In this document: in pieces, positions 24,869-36,300 of the stretch
Layout: every line of letters begins with the position of its first letter
Position numbering within the stretch: position 1 is the first letter of the stretch
DNA from: Anaspis maculata
Lineage: Eukaryota > Arthropoda > Insecta > Coleoptera > Scraptiidae
DNA length: 64,000 nt
Assembly (NCBI GenBank): GCA_949128115.1
Contig: OX421962.1
Location: 61,421,787-61,485,786 of the forward strand
Direction of reading: 5' to 3'
Made by a program: the position numbers and the translations under genes
The notes under the pieces: generated by a model
The model's input: the letters and a program-made list of their open reading frames with translations, nothing else
Told to the model about the DNA's origin: nothing
Databases searched by the model: none

Positions 24869-26805
24869 GATCGACTTGAAATTTGGTATACAGACAGGGT
24901 CTTGCTGTTAAATGAGTTGATTAGTTTTTGGCTGTCATTTGTCAAACGGAAATGTCACTATCAAAAAATGACAGAAGCTATATCTCACAGAACTTGACTT
25001 GCAAGATGCCGTTTGAAAGCCCATGAAAAACTGTATTCAGAACAGTTAAAAATTGTGCCTTGTCTGTCATCTGTCAAAAAATAAAAAATGTCAAAGTTCA
25101 AAACTTTACCATTCAATTATTCAAAATCTATCCGATGCATTGGGACCAAATTTGGCAGGAAGCAACAAAACATAACAGTCAAATTAAGTCTGCAGTTGCA
25201 ATTTTCCACTATTTTTCCATCGGGCGTTATGAATTTTCAAAATTCTCCTAGCCGTTGCCACTCGAGAGAACGACTCACCACCAGGATGACTTGCTTTTGA
25301 TGCAGCACTCCACTCAAAAATTCATTCCTGCACGAGGATCGACTTTTTTCGAAAAATTTCGACCGATATCGGAAGTAGATTGAACTTGTGTCTTGTGGAT
25401 ATATTTTTAAAATCGACACAGCTTCGGTTTTCCGACGGTAATTTTTTCAATAACAAATTCACATATTCCGTGAATTTGAAAAAACTGCAGCGTAAACTTC
25501 AACATGCGGTGAGCCACACGAAATAATCTGAATTAATTTTTGGAGGAAAAATTTTCAAAATCGGACCAACGGTTTTGAAGTTTTCCCCTCTGGAAAAACT
25601 GGAAATTTTCCAACTTTTTATTCCGTGAACAGATTTCTACCATTTGTTTTTGAAGAATAGATAACTGGTTCTTGAACATTTTCCAATAATTTCTCTCCAA
25701 TTTCCCGGGAATTTTCCTACTGAAAATATAAAACCGCTCATGCGATCGTGCAAATTAAGCGGTTCTGCCACGATAATTGCCGAATTATTGATTCGATCAA
25801 ATCGAAATCAGGTACGAAAGCATAAGTTCAGCCTGGAATGATCTGATTAGACTTCAGGTAGATGATTTTGATCGGAAGCCTTCAGGTGACACATTGGGTC
25901 TGGGCTTGTCTGGATATAGTATTGCATTCTTCAAATTTCGCAACAATTGTCTTCTTCCTAGTTCTACTACCTTTCGGAATATTTCATCACCATGGAAACC
26001 TAAGAACCTGTCACTTGTTCTGTAGGCCCAACAATGGATGCAGAATGATCGCGTAACGCACAACTGAGTAAAATGTTTTCATCAATTTCCGAATTAAGTC
26101 CCACCTTCCCGAAGGGACACTTCGATCAAAATCATTACTGACGTCCCTGGATACCGCCGGGAAAGTTTTGTGTCGCCCCACAACAGATTTTTTCTAATTT
26201 AACCGACTCTGTATCTCTAATGATAAGCGAGATACCCATGCTTAGCCTCGAAAAACTGACACCCTGTATAATTTCGTTATCGGTTTGACTTTTTCGAAAA
26301 AAGTCGATCCCCGAGCAGGAATGGAATTTTTGAGTGGAGTCCTCTGCATCAAAGGCAAGCCGTCCAGGTCAAAATACGGGCGAGAGGACCTCTCGGGGTG
26401 ACAACGGCTAGGAAAAAATTTGAAAATTCATAACGCTCGACTGGAGAATGGTGGAAGATTGCAACTGCAGACTTGATTTGACTCTTTTGTTTTGTTGCTT
26501 CCTGCCAAATTTGGTCCCAATCCATCTAATAGATTTTGAATAATTGAATGTTAAAATATTGAACTTTGACATTTTTTATTATTTGAGAGATGACAGGTAG
26601 AGGGCAATACTTTTAACTGTTCTGAATACAGTTTTCTATGGGCTTTCAAACGGCATATCGCAATAAGTCAAGTTCCGTGAAATATAGCTTCTGTCATTTT
26701 TTTTATAGTGACACTTCCGTTTGAAAGATGATAGCCAAACACTAATGGGCTCATTCGACGGTGAAACCATGTCTGTGTACCAAACTTCAAGTCGATCGGA
26801 TAGAC
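24869..26805. repeat. Long inverted repeat F (about 0.44-kb arms)
   Basis: Bases 24869-25310 pair with 26380-26805: 'gatcgacttgaaatttggta', 'tcaaacggaaatgtcact', 'attgggaccaaatttggcag', 'gaaaattcataacgc' mirror. The spacer of about 1.07 kb holds a further dispersed-repeat copy (25310-25740) and unassigned sequence. Confidence 0.88.
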
Positions 26806-27080
26806 GTTGCGGCTGGTTACGTGGAAGGTTACAGACAAACATACAAACATACTCGTCAACATACATATAGGTACACAATACACACATACAGACACAGATA
26901 ATTTTGGAAATGGTCTTATTCGTCATAGAGAAGACCTCAAAACGGATATATCCGTCGAAATCTCGAAAAAAGTTTTAGCGCATTCACAATATAGGTACTT
27001 CTCCACCTCGTTGTGGGTGGTGGGCCGGGGAACGGGGAAGTAAAACAAAAGTGATGTTTAAAAATGTCTTGTGTCTTTGT

Positions 27081-27116
27081 GATCATGTGTTGACCTTGGA
27101 GGGTCAACACATGATC
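27081..27116. repeat. Perfect 15-bp-stem hairpin
   Basis: gatcatgtgttgacc and its exact reverse complement are separated by the 6-base loop ttggag. It lies in repeat-derived DNA with no adjacent gene. It may be a relic of a small palindromic element. Confidence 0.8.
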
Positions 27117-27499
27117 TCGACGATCTGCCGTTACGCATGACGTCACGGTAGAAAGAGACAACGAAAAATTGGGAACCCTTATTAATCAAAATATGTTTTA
27201 AACAAAAATTAGTTTTTGAAAATAAACGGAAAATTTTGTATTGTTATTGCATAATTTTCTCGCTTTATTCAAATGGCAACAGAGGTTGAGTGACAAATTT
27301 TTCAAAGGTTTTTTATTAATTTTTATAGTGGTGCAATTTTTTCGAATTCGAAGAATACAGATGTTTTTAGAGGGTTGCAGCCCTCTCCCTGTAGGGTGAC
27401 TGGAAGTTGACGGAGTGGAATAACGAGGATATTGTCCTTTCTGCAAACCCGACAGGATATTGCGTTCAACTCTACTTATGCGAATTTTGCTAGGAATTT

Positions 27500-28009
27500 T
27501 ACGGAAGCGTAGAAGGGCCATGTGTTTTTTTTTTTTCGTATTAATGTCGTCATTTATTAAATGCCGACTTTTAATCTCAGCAAATAGTGAATGCCAACTT
27601 TCAAACCCAGCATTTATTAGATGCCGACTTCTAAACTCAGCATTTAATAAATGCCGACTTCCTAAACTCAGCATTCATTAGATGCCGACTTCTAAACTCA
27701 GCATTTATTAAATGCCGACTTCTAAACTCAGTCGGCATTTAATAAATGCTGAGTTTAGAAGTCGGCATCTAATGAATGCTGAGTTTAGGAAGTCGGCATT
27801 TATTAAATGCTGAGTTTAGAAGTCGGCATCTAATAAATGCTGAGTTTAGGAAGTCGGCATTTAATAAATGCTGAGTTTAGAAGTCGGCATTTCATAAATG
27901 CTGGGTTTGAAAGTGGGCATTCACTATTTTCTGAGATTAAAAGTCGGCATTCAATAAATGACGACATAATTACGAAAAAAAAAACACATGGCCCTTCTAC
28001 GCTTCCGTA
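27500..28009. mobile_element. Self-complementary element: TIRs enclosing head-to-head tandem arrays, GAATTT duplication
   Basis: The ends tacggaagcgtagaagggcc and its mirror are flanked by gaattt (27494-27499, 28010-28015). Inside, a roughly 32-bp unit (cagcatttattaaatgccga, cttctaaact) repeats several times rightwards and then, from about 27735, the same unit runs in the opposite orientation. Each unit contains its own small palindrome (gcatttattaaatgc). The frame on the minus strand (27198-27674) reads as repeated SRHLINAEF-like peptides and is not considered a gene. Confidence 0.85.
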
Positions 28010-28109
28010 GAATTTTGTTATCTAAGTGAAACTTTTCGCGCGAACACCCGGTATAAACCCACTTCAGTGGGGCGCGAGCCGTGCATGGGACATCTGTATC
28101 TGTACCTAT

Positions 28110-29651
28110 AGGCCAGGCGGTAGGTCGTTCTGGATAGAAAAAATTCCGACCAAAGCTTTTATGGTGTCAAACTCTTCGTAAGATCAATAGGTATCTACCA
28201 CTGAGTTTCCGCCCAAAAACGAGTTGTGCTGATTCCTCCACATCTGCCCAAAGGTAAAGGATGTCTTGAAGGTGCAAAAAGACCTGTTAAACCCCCGTAC
28301 TTTTGCATTTTATTTGCCTCAATGCAAACGTACAATTCTAACGCAAACATTGGAAGCATTTGTCATCATCTCTGTGCCAGTCTTACTGTTGAAAAAAAAT
28401 TTCTTTGTGCAGGTCAGATAAATCACATTTAATTGTTTTTTCACACTAGAAAACGATGGAGCAACATGTATTTTGGATGTTTTCAGATAACTTGTTCATG
28501 TTCATGTTCATGTTCATGACTGAACCCATTCATGGCGTTAAAATTTCAATAACAGCATTTTTGAAGATGTTGCCCGCTAAGAAGTGAATAATTTTTACCC
28601 GCCTGTTCAGCAGCATATTTTTCAATTTTGCCAAACACCGATCTCGAAAATTTTATAGGGAATGACAAGCTGGAACTGTTTTCTGATGATATTATATCTG
28701 GCTTAACCGCGGCACGCTTTTTGAAAGTGTAGGAAACTGATTTCTTTTTGAGCTGTTCTATTTTACCCGTATGCAGCCGTGCCTACTTGACATAAACCGG
28801 ACTGATTACACAAGCTTGGAAATGTACTCTTTTCCAGCTTTAAAACACGACCATTAATGATAAAAGAATATATAATTTCTTCATAAATCAATGTACAAAG
28901 TCTTAATAATAATGGTCGCGTTTTAAAGCTTAAAAAGAGTACATTTCCAAGCTCGTGTAATCAGTCCGGTCTATGTCAAGCAGGCACGGCCGCACGCGGG
29001 TGAAACAGGACCTCTCGAAAAGAAATCAGTTTTTTAGACTTTCAAGTGCATGCCGCGGTTAAGCCAGGCACGATATCGTTAGAGAAGAGTTTGAGCTTTT
29101 CATTCCTTATGAAATTTCCGCAAACGGTGTTTGGTAAAATTGAAAAAATTGCTGCTGAACAGGCGGGTAAAAATTATTCACTTTTTTGCTGGCAACATCT
29201 TCAAAAATGCTGTTATTGAAATTTTAATGCCATAAATGGGTTCAATGGATACGAGTTATCAGAAAACAAACAAAATACATGATGCTCCATCGTTTTTTTG
29301 TGTGGAAAAACGATTAAATGTGATTTATCTGACCCGCATAAAGAAAGCTTTTTTTTCATCAGTAAGACTGACACAGAGATGATGACAGATGCTTCCAATG
29401 TTTGCGTAAGAGTTGTACGTTTGCATTTAGGCAAATATAACGAAAAAGTACGAAGGTTTAACAGGTCTTTTTGCACTTTTGAGGCATCCTTTACCTTCGC
29501 GCAGATGTGGAGGAATCAGCACAACTCGTTTTTGGGCGGAAACTTAGTGGTAGATAACTACTGACCTTACGAAGAGTTTGACACCATAAAAGCTTTGGTC
29601 GGAGTTTCTTCCAGATTGTAGTGATTTCACCGACATACCGCCTGGCCTACT
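28110..29651. mobile_element. 1.54-kb foldback element, copy 1
   Basis: The ends taggccaggcggtaggtcg / taccgcctggcctac enclose two long arms (about 28110-28870 and 28880-29651) that are reverse complements. Both contain 'tgctgattcctccacatctg', 'ccaatgtttgcg' and 'ggtgtttggcaaaattg' blocks. A near copy lies in the same orientation at 48512-50048. No coding region is evident; small frames on both strands are mirror images. Confidence 0.9.
28488..28518. repeat. (TGTTCA)n hexamer run
   Basis: Four units of 'ttcatg/tgttca' inside foldback copy 1. The corresponding place in copy 2 (about 48893-48912) lacks the expansion. Confidence 0.8.
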
Positions 29652-30140
29652 ATGTAAATATAAGGGGAAGAGGTCCAACAAGTCCAAGACTTCTTGTTTC
29701 CTTTTGTTTATAATACATTCACTTTGGTTAGAATTAGAAAAACAAAAAAAGAAAAGAAGGACGAAAACAAATATCAATCATTCATAATGGCATCATTCCC
29801 GCAACATTCAAACTTCGCGCCACAGGGAAGTAACCCCAAAGCCCTCGTAGATGGAGTCAGTGACAAAAGATCGCAATTCTAGTGTACAACAACAGCAGAA
29901 ATATCTTTGTTTTCCTTGTGTTTATCAACAATACACATTTACCTGCTCGATTTTCTTCGGGGCCGCAGAAAACACCGTAAGTACCAGGCAATTTCCACTG
30001 TTATCGATCCGAATGGCTGCTCTCAGTGGTCACTTCCGCCTAGTAACAGGAACAGGAAACGTGCTCAATGCATGGCTTTCCTGTGCAACTATATTTGAAA
30101 ACGCTTTCCCGCTTTCTATGTTGAACCATTTTCCAGGACG

Positions 30141-30191
30141 ATGATAAAGTTTCCCGTCGTCACCCAAGGCTCCAAGGGCAACAACGGCAAC
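30141..30191 (+). CDS. Candidate first coding exon of the GABPB gene (tentative)
   Basis: The first recognisable GABPB exon (30320-30457) has no in-frame ATG, so translation must start upstream. The ATG at 30141 opens a 17-codon stretch that reaches a GT (gtaacc, 30192) in phase 0, which would splice to 30320 over a 128-bp intron. Other ATGs at 29787 and 30014 are possible alternatives with less convenient donors. There is no homology support because N-termini of this family are variable. Confidence 0.3.
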
Positions 30192-30319
30192 GTAACCGCA
30201 AAATACATCATATCTCCGGGAAGCATAAAACGATCCGGCTTGGGTTTGAGTTTGGCCACAGTAATGAAGCCCGTGCGAAATTCCACCCATTACTTCATTA
30301 ATATTATTGCAAATTTCAG

Positions 30320-33300
30320 CTGGACGGAGGACGCTTGGTAGCAGGTGCGAGTTCTGTCAATGAACTGGGCAAACAGCTTTTGAAAGCAGCCGAAGACGGT
30401 GACATCGATGAGGTTCGGTTGCTGTTGAGCAAAGGAGCGTTATTCACAGCTAACTGGGTAAGGGCACTGCTCGTGTGATGTACAGTGTGTTTCGTAAATA
30501 TAACGAGACTCTCATACTCGACAACTGAATCCTGAATAAACATCACTCCATTTGATTACCTATATCCCATACACTTTCTTTTTTTCAGTAGAATGATTTA
30601 TTGAAGCAAAAATAAAGTGACAAGCTGGGGGGCTACAGCTACGGCTGATGGCACCTTCAAAGTTTTGGAGCGAAACTATCAGCGGCCATCAACTGTATCC
30701 TCCCAGCGCTCCAGCTTGTCACTTTATTTTTGCTCCAAAAAGTCATTTTACTGAAAATAAAAAGTGAACGGGATATAGGTATATAGTCAAGTCATTAGGG
30801 TAGGATGTTGCCTTTTTACCCGGTGTGAAACTCACTTCTCTGGAAGTAACGTTATAAGCCTTATCAAATTGATTTTAAAATATTGTAAAACTGACCTTGT
30901 CATACGTGGAAATGCGACTAGAGGGGCGCAGAGCTGTATCACCGTTATTTAGACCCTGAAACCGCACGGGGCACAGTGGGCTAAATCATCATTCTAGCTG
31001 GACAAAAGTCAAGAAATGCAAGACACTGGGATTTGATGTTTATTCTTTTGGTTCTATTCCCAATACCTGTAGTGTATTAAAAATCATGATAGACAGGTAC
31101 TGAAACAAATGCAACGACTTTAAAAGATCAGTAAACATTGATATACCATTTATTCAGAAATTGGGTTCATCGAGATTTTGACGATCTCAGCTCAAAAACT
31201 GTAATACATTTTTGAAAAGTGGCTTCATTTCATGAAATGGGCGTCCATAACAGAGGTTATTTGGTCTTATTCATCAGAAGCTCATGTATATTTCACTCTT
31301 TCTGGTCCACATTAACTTTATGACTCACGTTCAGAAAATGTTTGTCAAACTTTGGAAGCTTGTTATAAAAAACTTCCACGAGTTTCCAATGATTTTCTTG
31401 TTTCACTGAACAGATTGATCCTTCCTGATCATGTGTACAAAGAATTGGCTGCCAGTTACTGCCTAAACTATTTTTTCATGGCCATGCGTGTTGAAATCGA
31501 AACACGAGATAATTTCTACAAAACTGATCATAATTAAATGAAACTTCGTGGTATTGTAGCTCATAAAAACTACTTTGAAAAAAAAGTATAACACTTGAGC
31601 AAGCTTCTTCGAGAAAATTTTGAAGAAAAAAAAATTCCGACGCCAGGATTCGAACCCGCTCTGAATTTGATAATTGGATCGGAATACTTTTGTCCAGTCA
31701 ATGTAGCCATTCGTCCCACTGTGCGGGGCCGCCTTTAATCCAAGTCATCTTGGCGGCGGCCATTCGAGGCCAACAAAAACTCGTTCCGCCGAGCTCCAAA
31801 ACGAAAGCAAATTGCAAATCGAAGGTACTCGCATGAATTTTGGTCCAATACGCAACTTTGAGCGGCTGGGTTTTTTGAAATTCGGTTTATTGAACTTGAA
31901 CGCGTAAATCCTGCTGCAACTGCAGACCTCCTGGAATGTTCCTTGTCTTGCCAATAGTTCTTCATCGCTTGGCGTGTCTTTTCGACTGGAGGAGGTGGAA
32001 GGATTGATGATTCCATGGGTCCCCTTTTTTTGGACGAAGGGCTAGTATATTTTTAATTTGAATCATCGTAAGGTTGAACCGGCTTCGAGAGGTTAAAAAT
32101 ATTTTTGATACCTGTCATATGTCAAAGCTACTTTGATTCATTTGTTCATTGGCGAGAATTAAAAACAGGTCGAAAAATTACTATACATTTTCCGATAAAA
32201 TTGAAAAAAGTGTCAGACATCACGTCCCGCAAAAATGTTCCGTCGAACTGCAGAGGAAATGCGTAAAAAATGTGTTCCAAAAGTGGCCCGAACGACTTCG
32301 TGTCTCTTCTTGAATTATTGTGCCGAATGAAGCCAAAGCAGCCAACCGCAAAGTTTTGGGGATTTTCTATATTTCAGATTTGGAAATTTAGAAACAAAAT
32401 TTCACAGCCAATTAGAATCACGGTAGAAGTGAAGATATACTATAGTTATTATTAGTGAAGTTTGTCCAATTCGTACAGTGACCCATCCTTGATGCGAATA
32501 CACACGAATGGGACACGAGCACGGCTCGACCTCTGTCCAAACTGCCGTCTCCGTATTATTTATTGCAGACTTACTTGGTAGCGATGCGCATCAACTGGGC
32601 AGTTGGAAAAAACGACTGGAAGATAAAGTGTGAAATTTACCTCTCTTGCAGAAATAAAGCCGAACTTGTAATTTAATCAGCTGATGGGAACCCCTTTTTA
32701 TGGTGTCTGCTGTTATCGTCCCCATATTATCATGCACAAAGTCAGTAATGACATAAGTCGACATAGCGTCTTTGCAGCCAAAGGAAAGCTCTATCAGACA
32801 CCATCAACTTTTTCCAAATCTAATGTCTTTTGCCCAGAGAAATCCTCACTTGAATTCGGAACAAATTTTGGTATATCCGTAACTTTTGATGATGAGCAAT
32901 TTATTTACAAAGATGGAAAATGATTGTGTGAAATTTACATTCAATTTTGTTGTGGAAACCATGATCAGCGGATCGCAAACAAAACTCTATTTTCACTTGA
33001 ATTCAGAAAATAAACTCAAGTCAGAGAAACAAGCGGATCGCAGACAAAACTCGTATTTTCATCACTAGTACCCCTTGACATACTGGAAAACTTGATGATC
33101 ATTAAGCGAAAATTACGATATAAATGACCAGTGTGTCACGTCGTCATTTACTTAATGATCATTTAGAACGTCATTTAGGACCTTAATGGTCATTAACTAG
33201 GAGTAACCATAATCGCCGAATAATCTCCGGTGGTCGTGCATCATCGCCGTGATTTTTGAATACCATTGGCCAGCTTTTCTGCAATGAATCGCGATATCTA

Positions 33301-36300
33301 TCATTTGTCATCAAGTCCGTTACTTCAGTACGCCATTCAGACACTTATTTCTGGAATGGAGGAACTGGATTTTGTATCTTGCTTCTTGCAACAACATCTC
33401 TTGTACCAAATTATGAGATAATACCCGTAGTGTGCACGTATAAGAAGTGTATAAGCACGTACGAAAAAATAAAAACTCCAAAAACATAAGAGATGACCAC
33501 CTATTCGCGGAATTTGGATGAAACGAACATTGCAAACGGGCAGCGGGATATAGATTGGCGGCACTTTATTTTTGAGCGAGTCGAATTTATTGATGAGGAG
33601 ATGGGTTTCCGTAAGTATCCGTGAGACAGGTAGGTATATAATTCCCGTAGCGTGCACGTATAAGCTCGTACGAAAAATTGAAAAATCTCCTCGCTTTACA
33701 TAAGAAATGACCGCCTGCACCTGTTCGCGAAAGTTGGATGATACGAACATTGCGAACTTGTAGCACAGTATCGGTTGGTGGTACTTTGTCTTTGGCAAAG
33801 TCGAATTTATTGATGAAGAAAGAGGTTTTTCCGTAAGAATCCGTGAGATAGGAGATACCAGACCGTCCGTCGTGAAAAATGTGAAATTTTACAATAGCAA
33901 GCGAAATGGAAGGTACACACGATGGATACAAACATTGTGGCCTTGTTTACGCGAGGTTTAAAACTGGTGTTACGGTCCGTAACATCAATGTTATCGTCCG
34001 CATAAACACCTCTAAACGCAAGTTTCGCAACAGCTGTTGAGCTTAGCTAAATGTGATTTTGAATTGCATTTAGTAAGCAAACAAGTGTTGGCAATCGCAC
34101 GTAAACGCCCATGCACATTACGACGCATGTGCAAACCAGAAATCGGTTGGATTTATAGCTGATTTATGGGGTTGGGTTGGATGTTGGATGACCTGTGAGC
34201 ACCAGTTTATTGAAATTGATACCTAATTGATGATTAACCATCTATTGTTATGATCTCTAGAAAATGTGGTTATGGTTAAATTTCGTTTTGACACTTCTTT
34301 GAAAGATGTCTCCCTGGGCCGCTATTCTTGAATCGTGTGAGAAAAGTCCCTGGAGCGCGATTCTGTACTTGCCTACCGACAACTATCGGATCGGTAGCTA
34401 GGGTGAGAACCAATCAGGAGCGCGATTCTGTACTTGCCTACCGACAACTATCGGATCGGTAACTAGGGTGAGAACCAATCAAATTCGCTCCTGCCTAGCT
34501 ACCGACACCGACAAGTGTCGGTAGGAAAGTACAGAATCGCGGCCCAGATTCGCTCCTGCCTAGCTACCGACACCGACAAGTGTCGGTAGGAGAGTACAGA
34601 ATCGCGGCCCTGGGAGTAAAATCCATTCCGCAAATGGCAACCACGATTTTAGGCAACATTCGCTACATCAGTGTACTGCGGACTGTATTTTACTCCCAGG
34701 GACTTTTCTCACACGATTCAAGAATAGCGGCCCAGGTTAAGGGGCTGTGGGCTGTCATTTTGGTCGGCGCGCGTAAACACTCCTAATGAACTATAACATG
34801 CATCTGTCACTTGCCTTGCCACTTATTAGACGGATATGAATTCAGAAAATAGACTCAAGTCAGAAACACAGTATCAAACTTGTCGTTGTCGTTCCTGTAT
34901 AATAAGGCAAGACGCAAAGACAATGTTCATTATTATATCGTCTTTTTAATCAGAATTATATATCCCGTTCACTTTTTATTTTCAGTAGAATGACTTTTTG
35001 GAGCAAAAATACAGTGACTAGCTGGAACGCTGGGAGGCTGCAGCTGATGGCCACTGATAGTTTTGCTCCAAAACTTTGCAGGTGCCATCAGCCGTAGCCC
35101 CCCTGCTTGTCACTCTATTTTTGCTCCAAAAAGTCATTCTGCTGTTTTTAGAACGAGAACGGCATATACTAAAAATGATTGTACGGGTATTAATATGAAT
35201 TGATGCGAATGTTTATTGAGGGGTTCATTTTGTTTTCAGCTGGGAGTAAGTCCTCTGCACGTAGCAGCCAAAAACAATCATTTGAACGTATGCCATCTTT
35301 TATTGCGATCAGGTATTTCAAAAGATGCTAGAACCAAGGTAGACAGAACTTCACTACATGAAGCAGCATGTGAAGGCCACTCTGTAATAGTCAACACGCT
35401 CTTGGAATATGGTGCTGATCCAGATTGTCGGGACATGGTAAAGTTTCGCTAAACAATTTCATATTGTTTTTAAGTAGGTAGTAAATATCTAGCTATTTTC
35501 ATCGAAATCTCAATTTCAAAGGATTTACCAATTTATTTATTTATTTTTATCACATTAAGTACATTGTTTTTCTCAATTTAATTCACAATTATTAAAAATC
35601 CATTTTCTCACAGCATAGCAGGTGACACTGGAAATTATGTATTTATTATTATTATTATTATTATGGGATGGGTTACCCCTGCACTGAAACGAAGTTCATT
35701 GAAAAAAAAAATGCAAAGCTGCCTGCGAGGCTGCCTGTATTTTCCGACAATTTGCAAAAGAACAAACTGAGCGTAACATTTTCAGTAGCAGTTTCCAAAA
35801 CATTTTCAACAGAATTTATCAAAAGCTTGCAATTTGGAATGTGTAGATGATTTTCATTTAGCAGTAAGTTAGTTTTTTTAATTTATTTATTTCAACTTCC
35901 ACGTATAATTCCAGCTTGGAATGACCCCTTTACATTGGGCTGTCCAATGGGGTCACGCGGAAATAGTGAGAATCTTACTAAAACACGGCGCTCAGACGAG
36001 CTTTGTGAACAAATTCAACTTAACTCCTGAACAAATAGCAATCCAAATTGATAGAGTCGATATTCTGGAATTGCTCAAGACAGAATCAAATTTGCTGGAA
36101 CCAAATCCCTCAACTTTACAATTAGGGGATGACAGCGATGATTCACATTTTCATACCGTTATGGAGCGGTCACCCAGTGACTCGCCAATACCATTAGGTA
36201 AGTTTTTTCTGGTCAAAAGTGTTATAGAATTATTGTTTTCTTGCTTTTTTGTCCAGAAACAGTTCTACTGGAAGACAGTGATAGTTCGCCGGAATTGGAA

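Larger units (their letters stand above)
30780..34311. other. GABPB intron 1, mostly unassigned
   Basis: No conserved exon is seen. A 61-codon frame at 31352-31537 (+; [20 protein letters not shown]...) and a 93-codon frame at 31735-32016 (-) have protein-like composition but no family I recognise; they may be remnants of mobile-element genes. A tRNA-like SINE candidate (about 31640-31725) and a duplicated block (about 33410-33870) are listed separately. Confidence 0.4.

Noticed and set aside
27198..27674. 158-codon minus-strand frame with repeated SRHLINAEF-type peptides
   Set aside because: The repeats are the translated 32-bp tandem units of a non-coding palindromic element, and the frame stops at the element edge.
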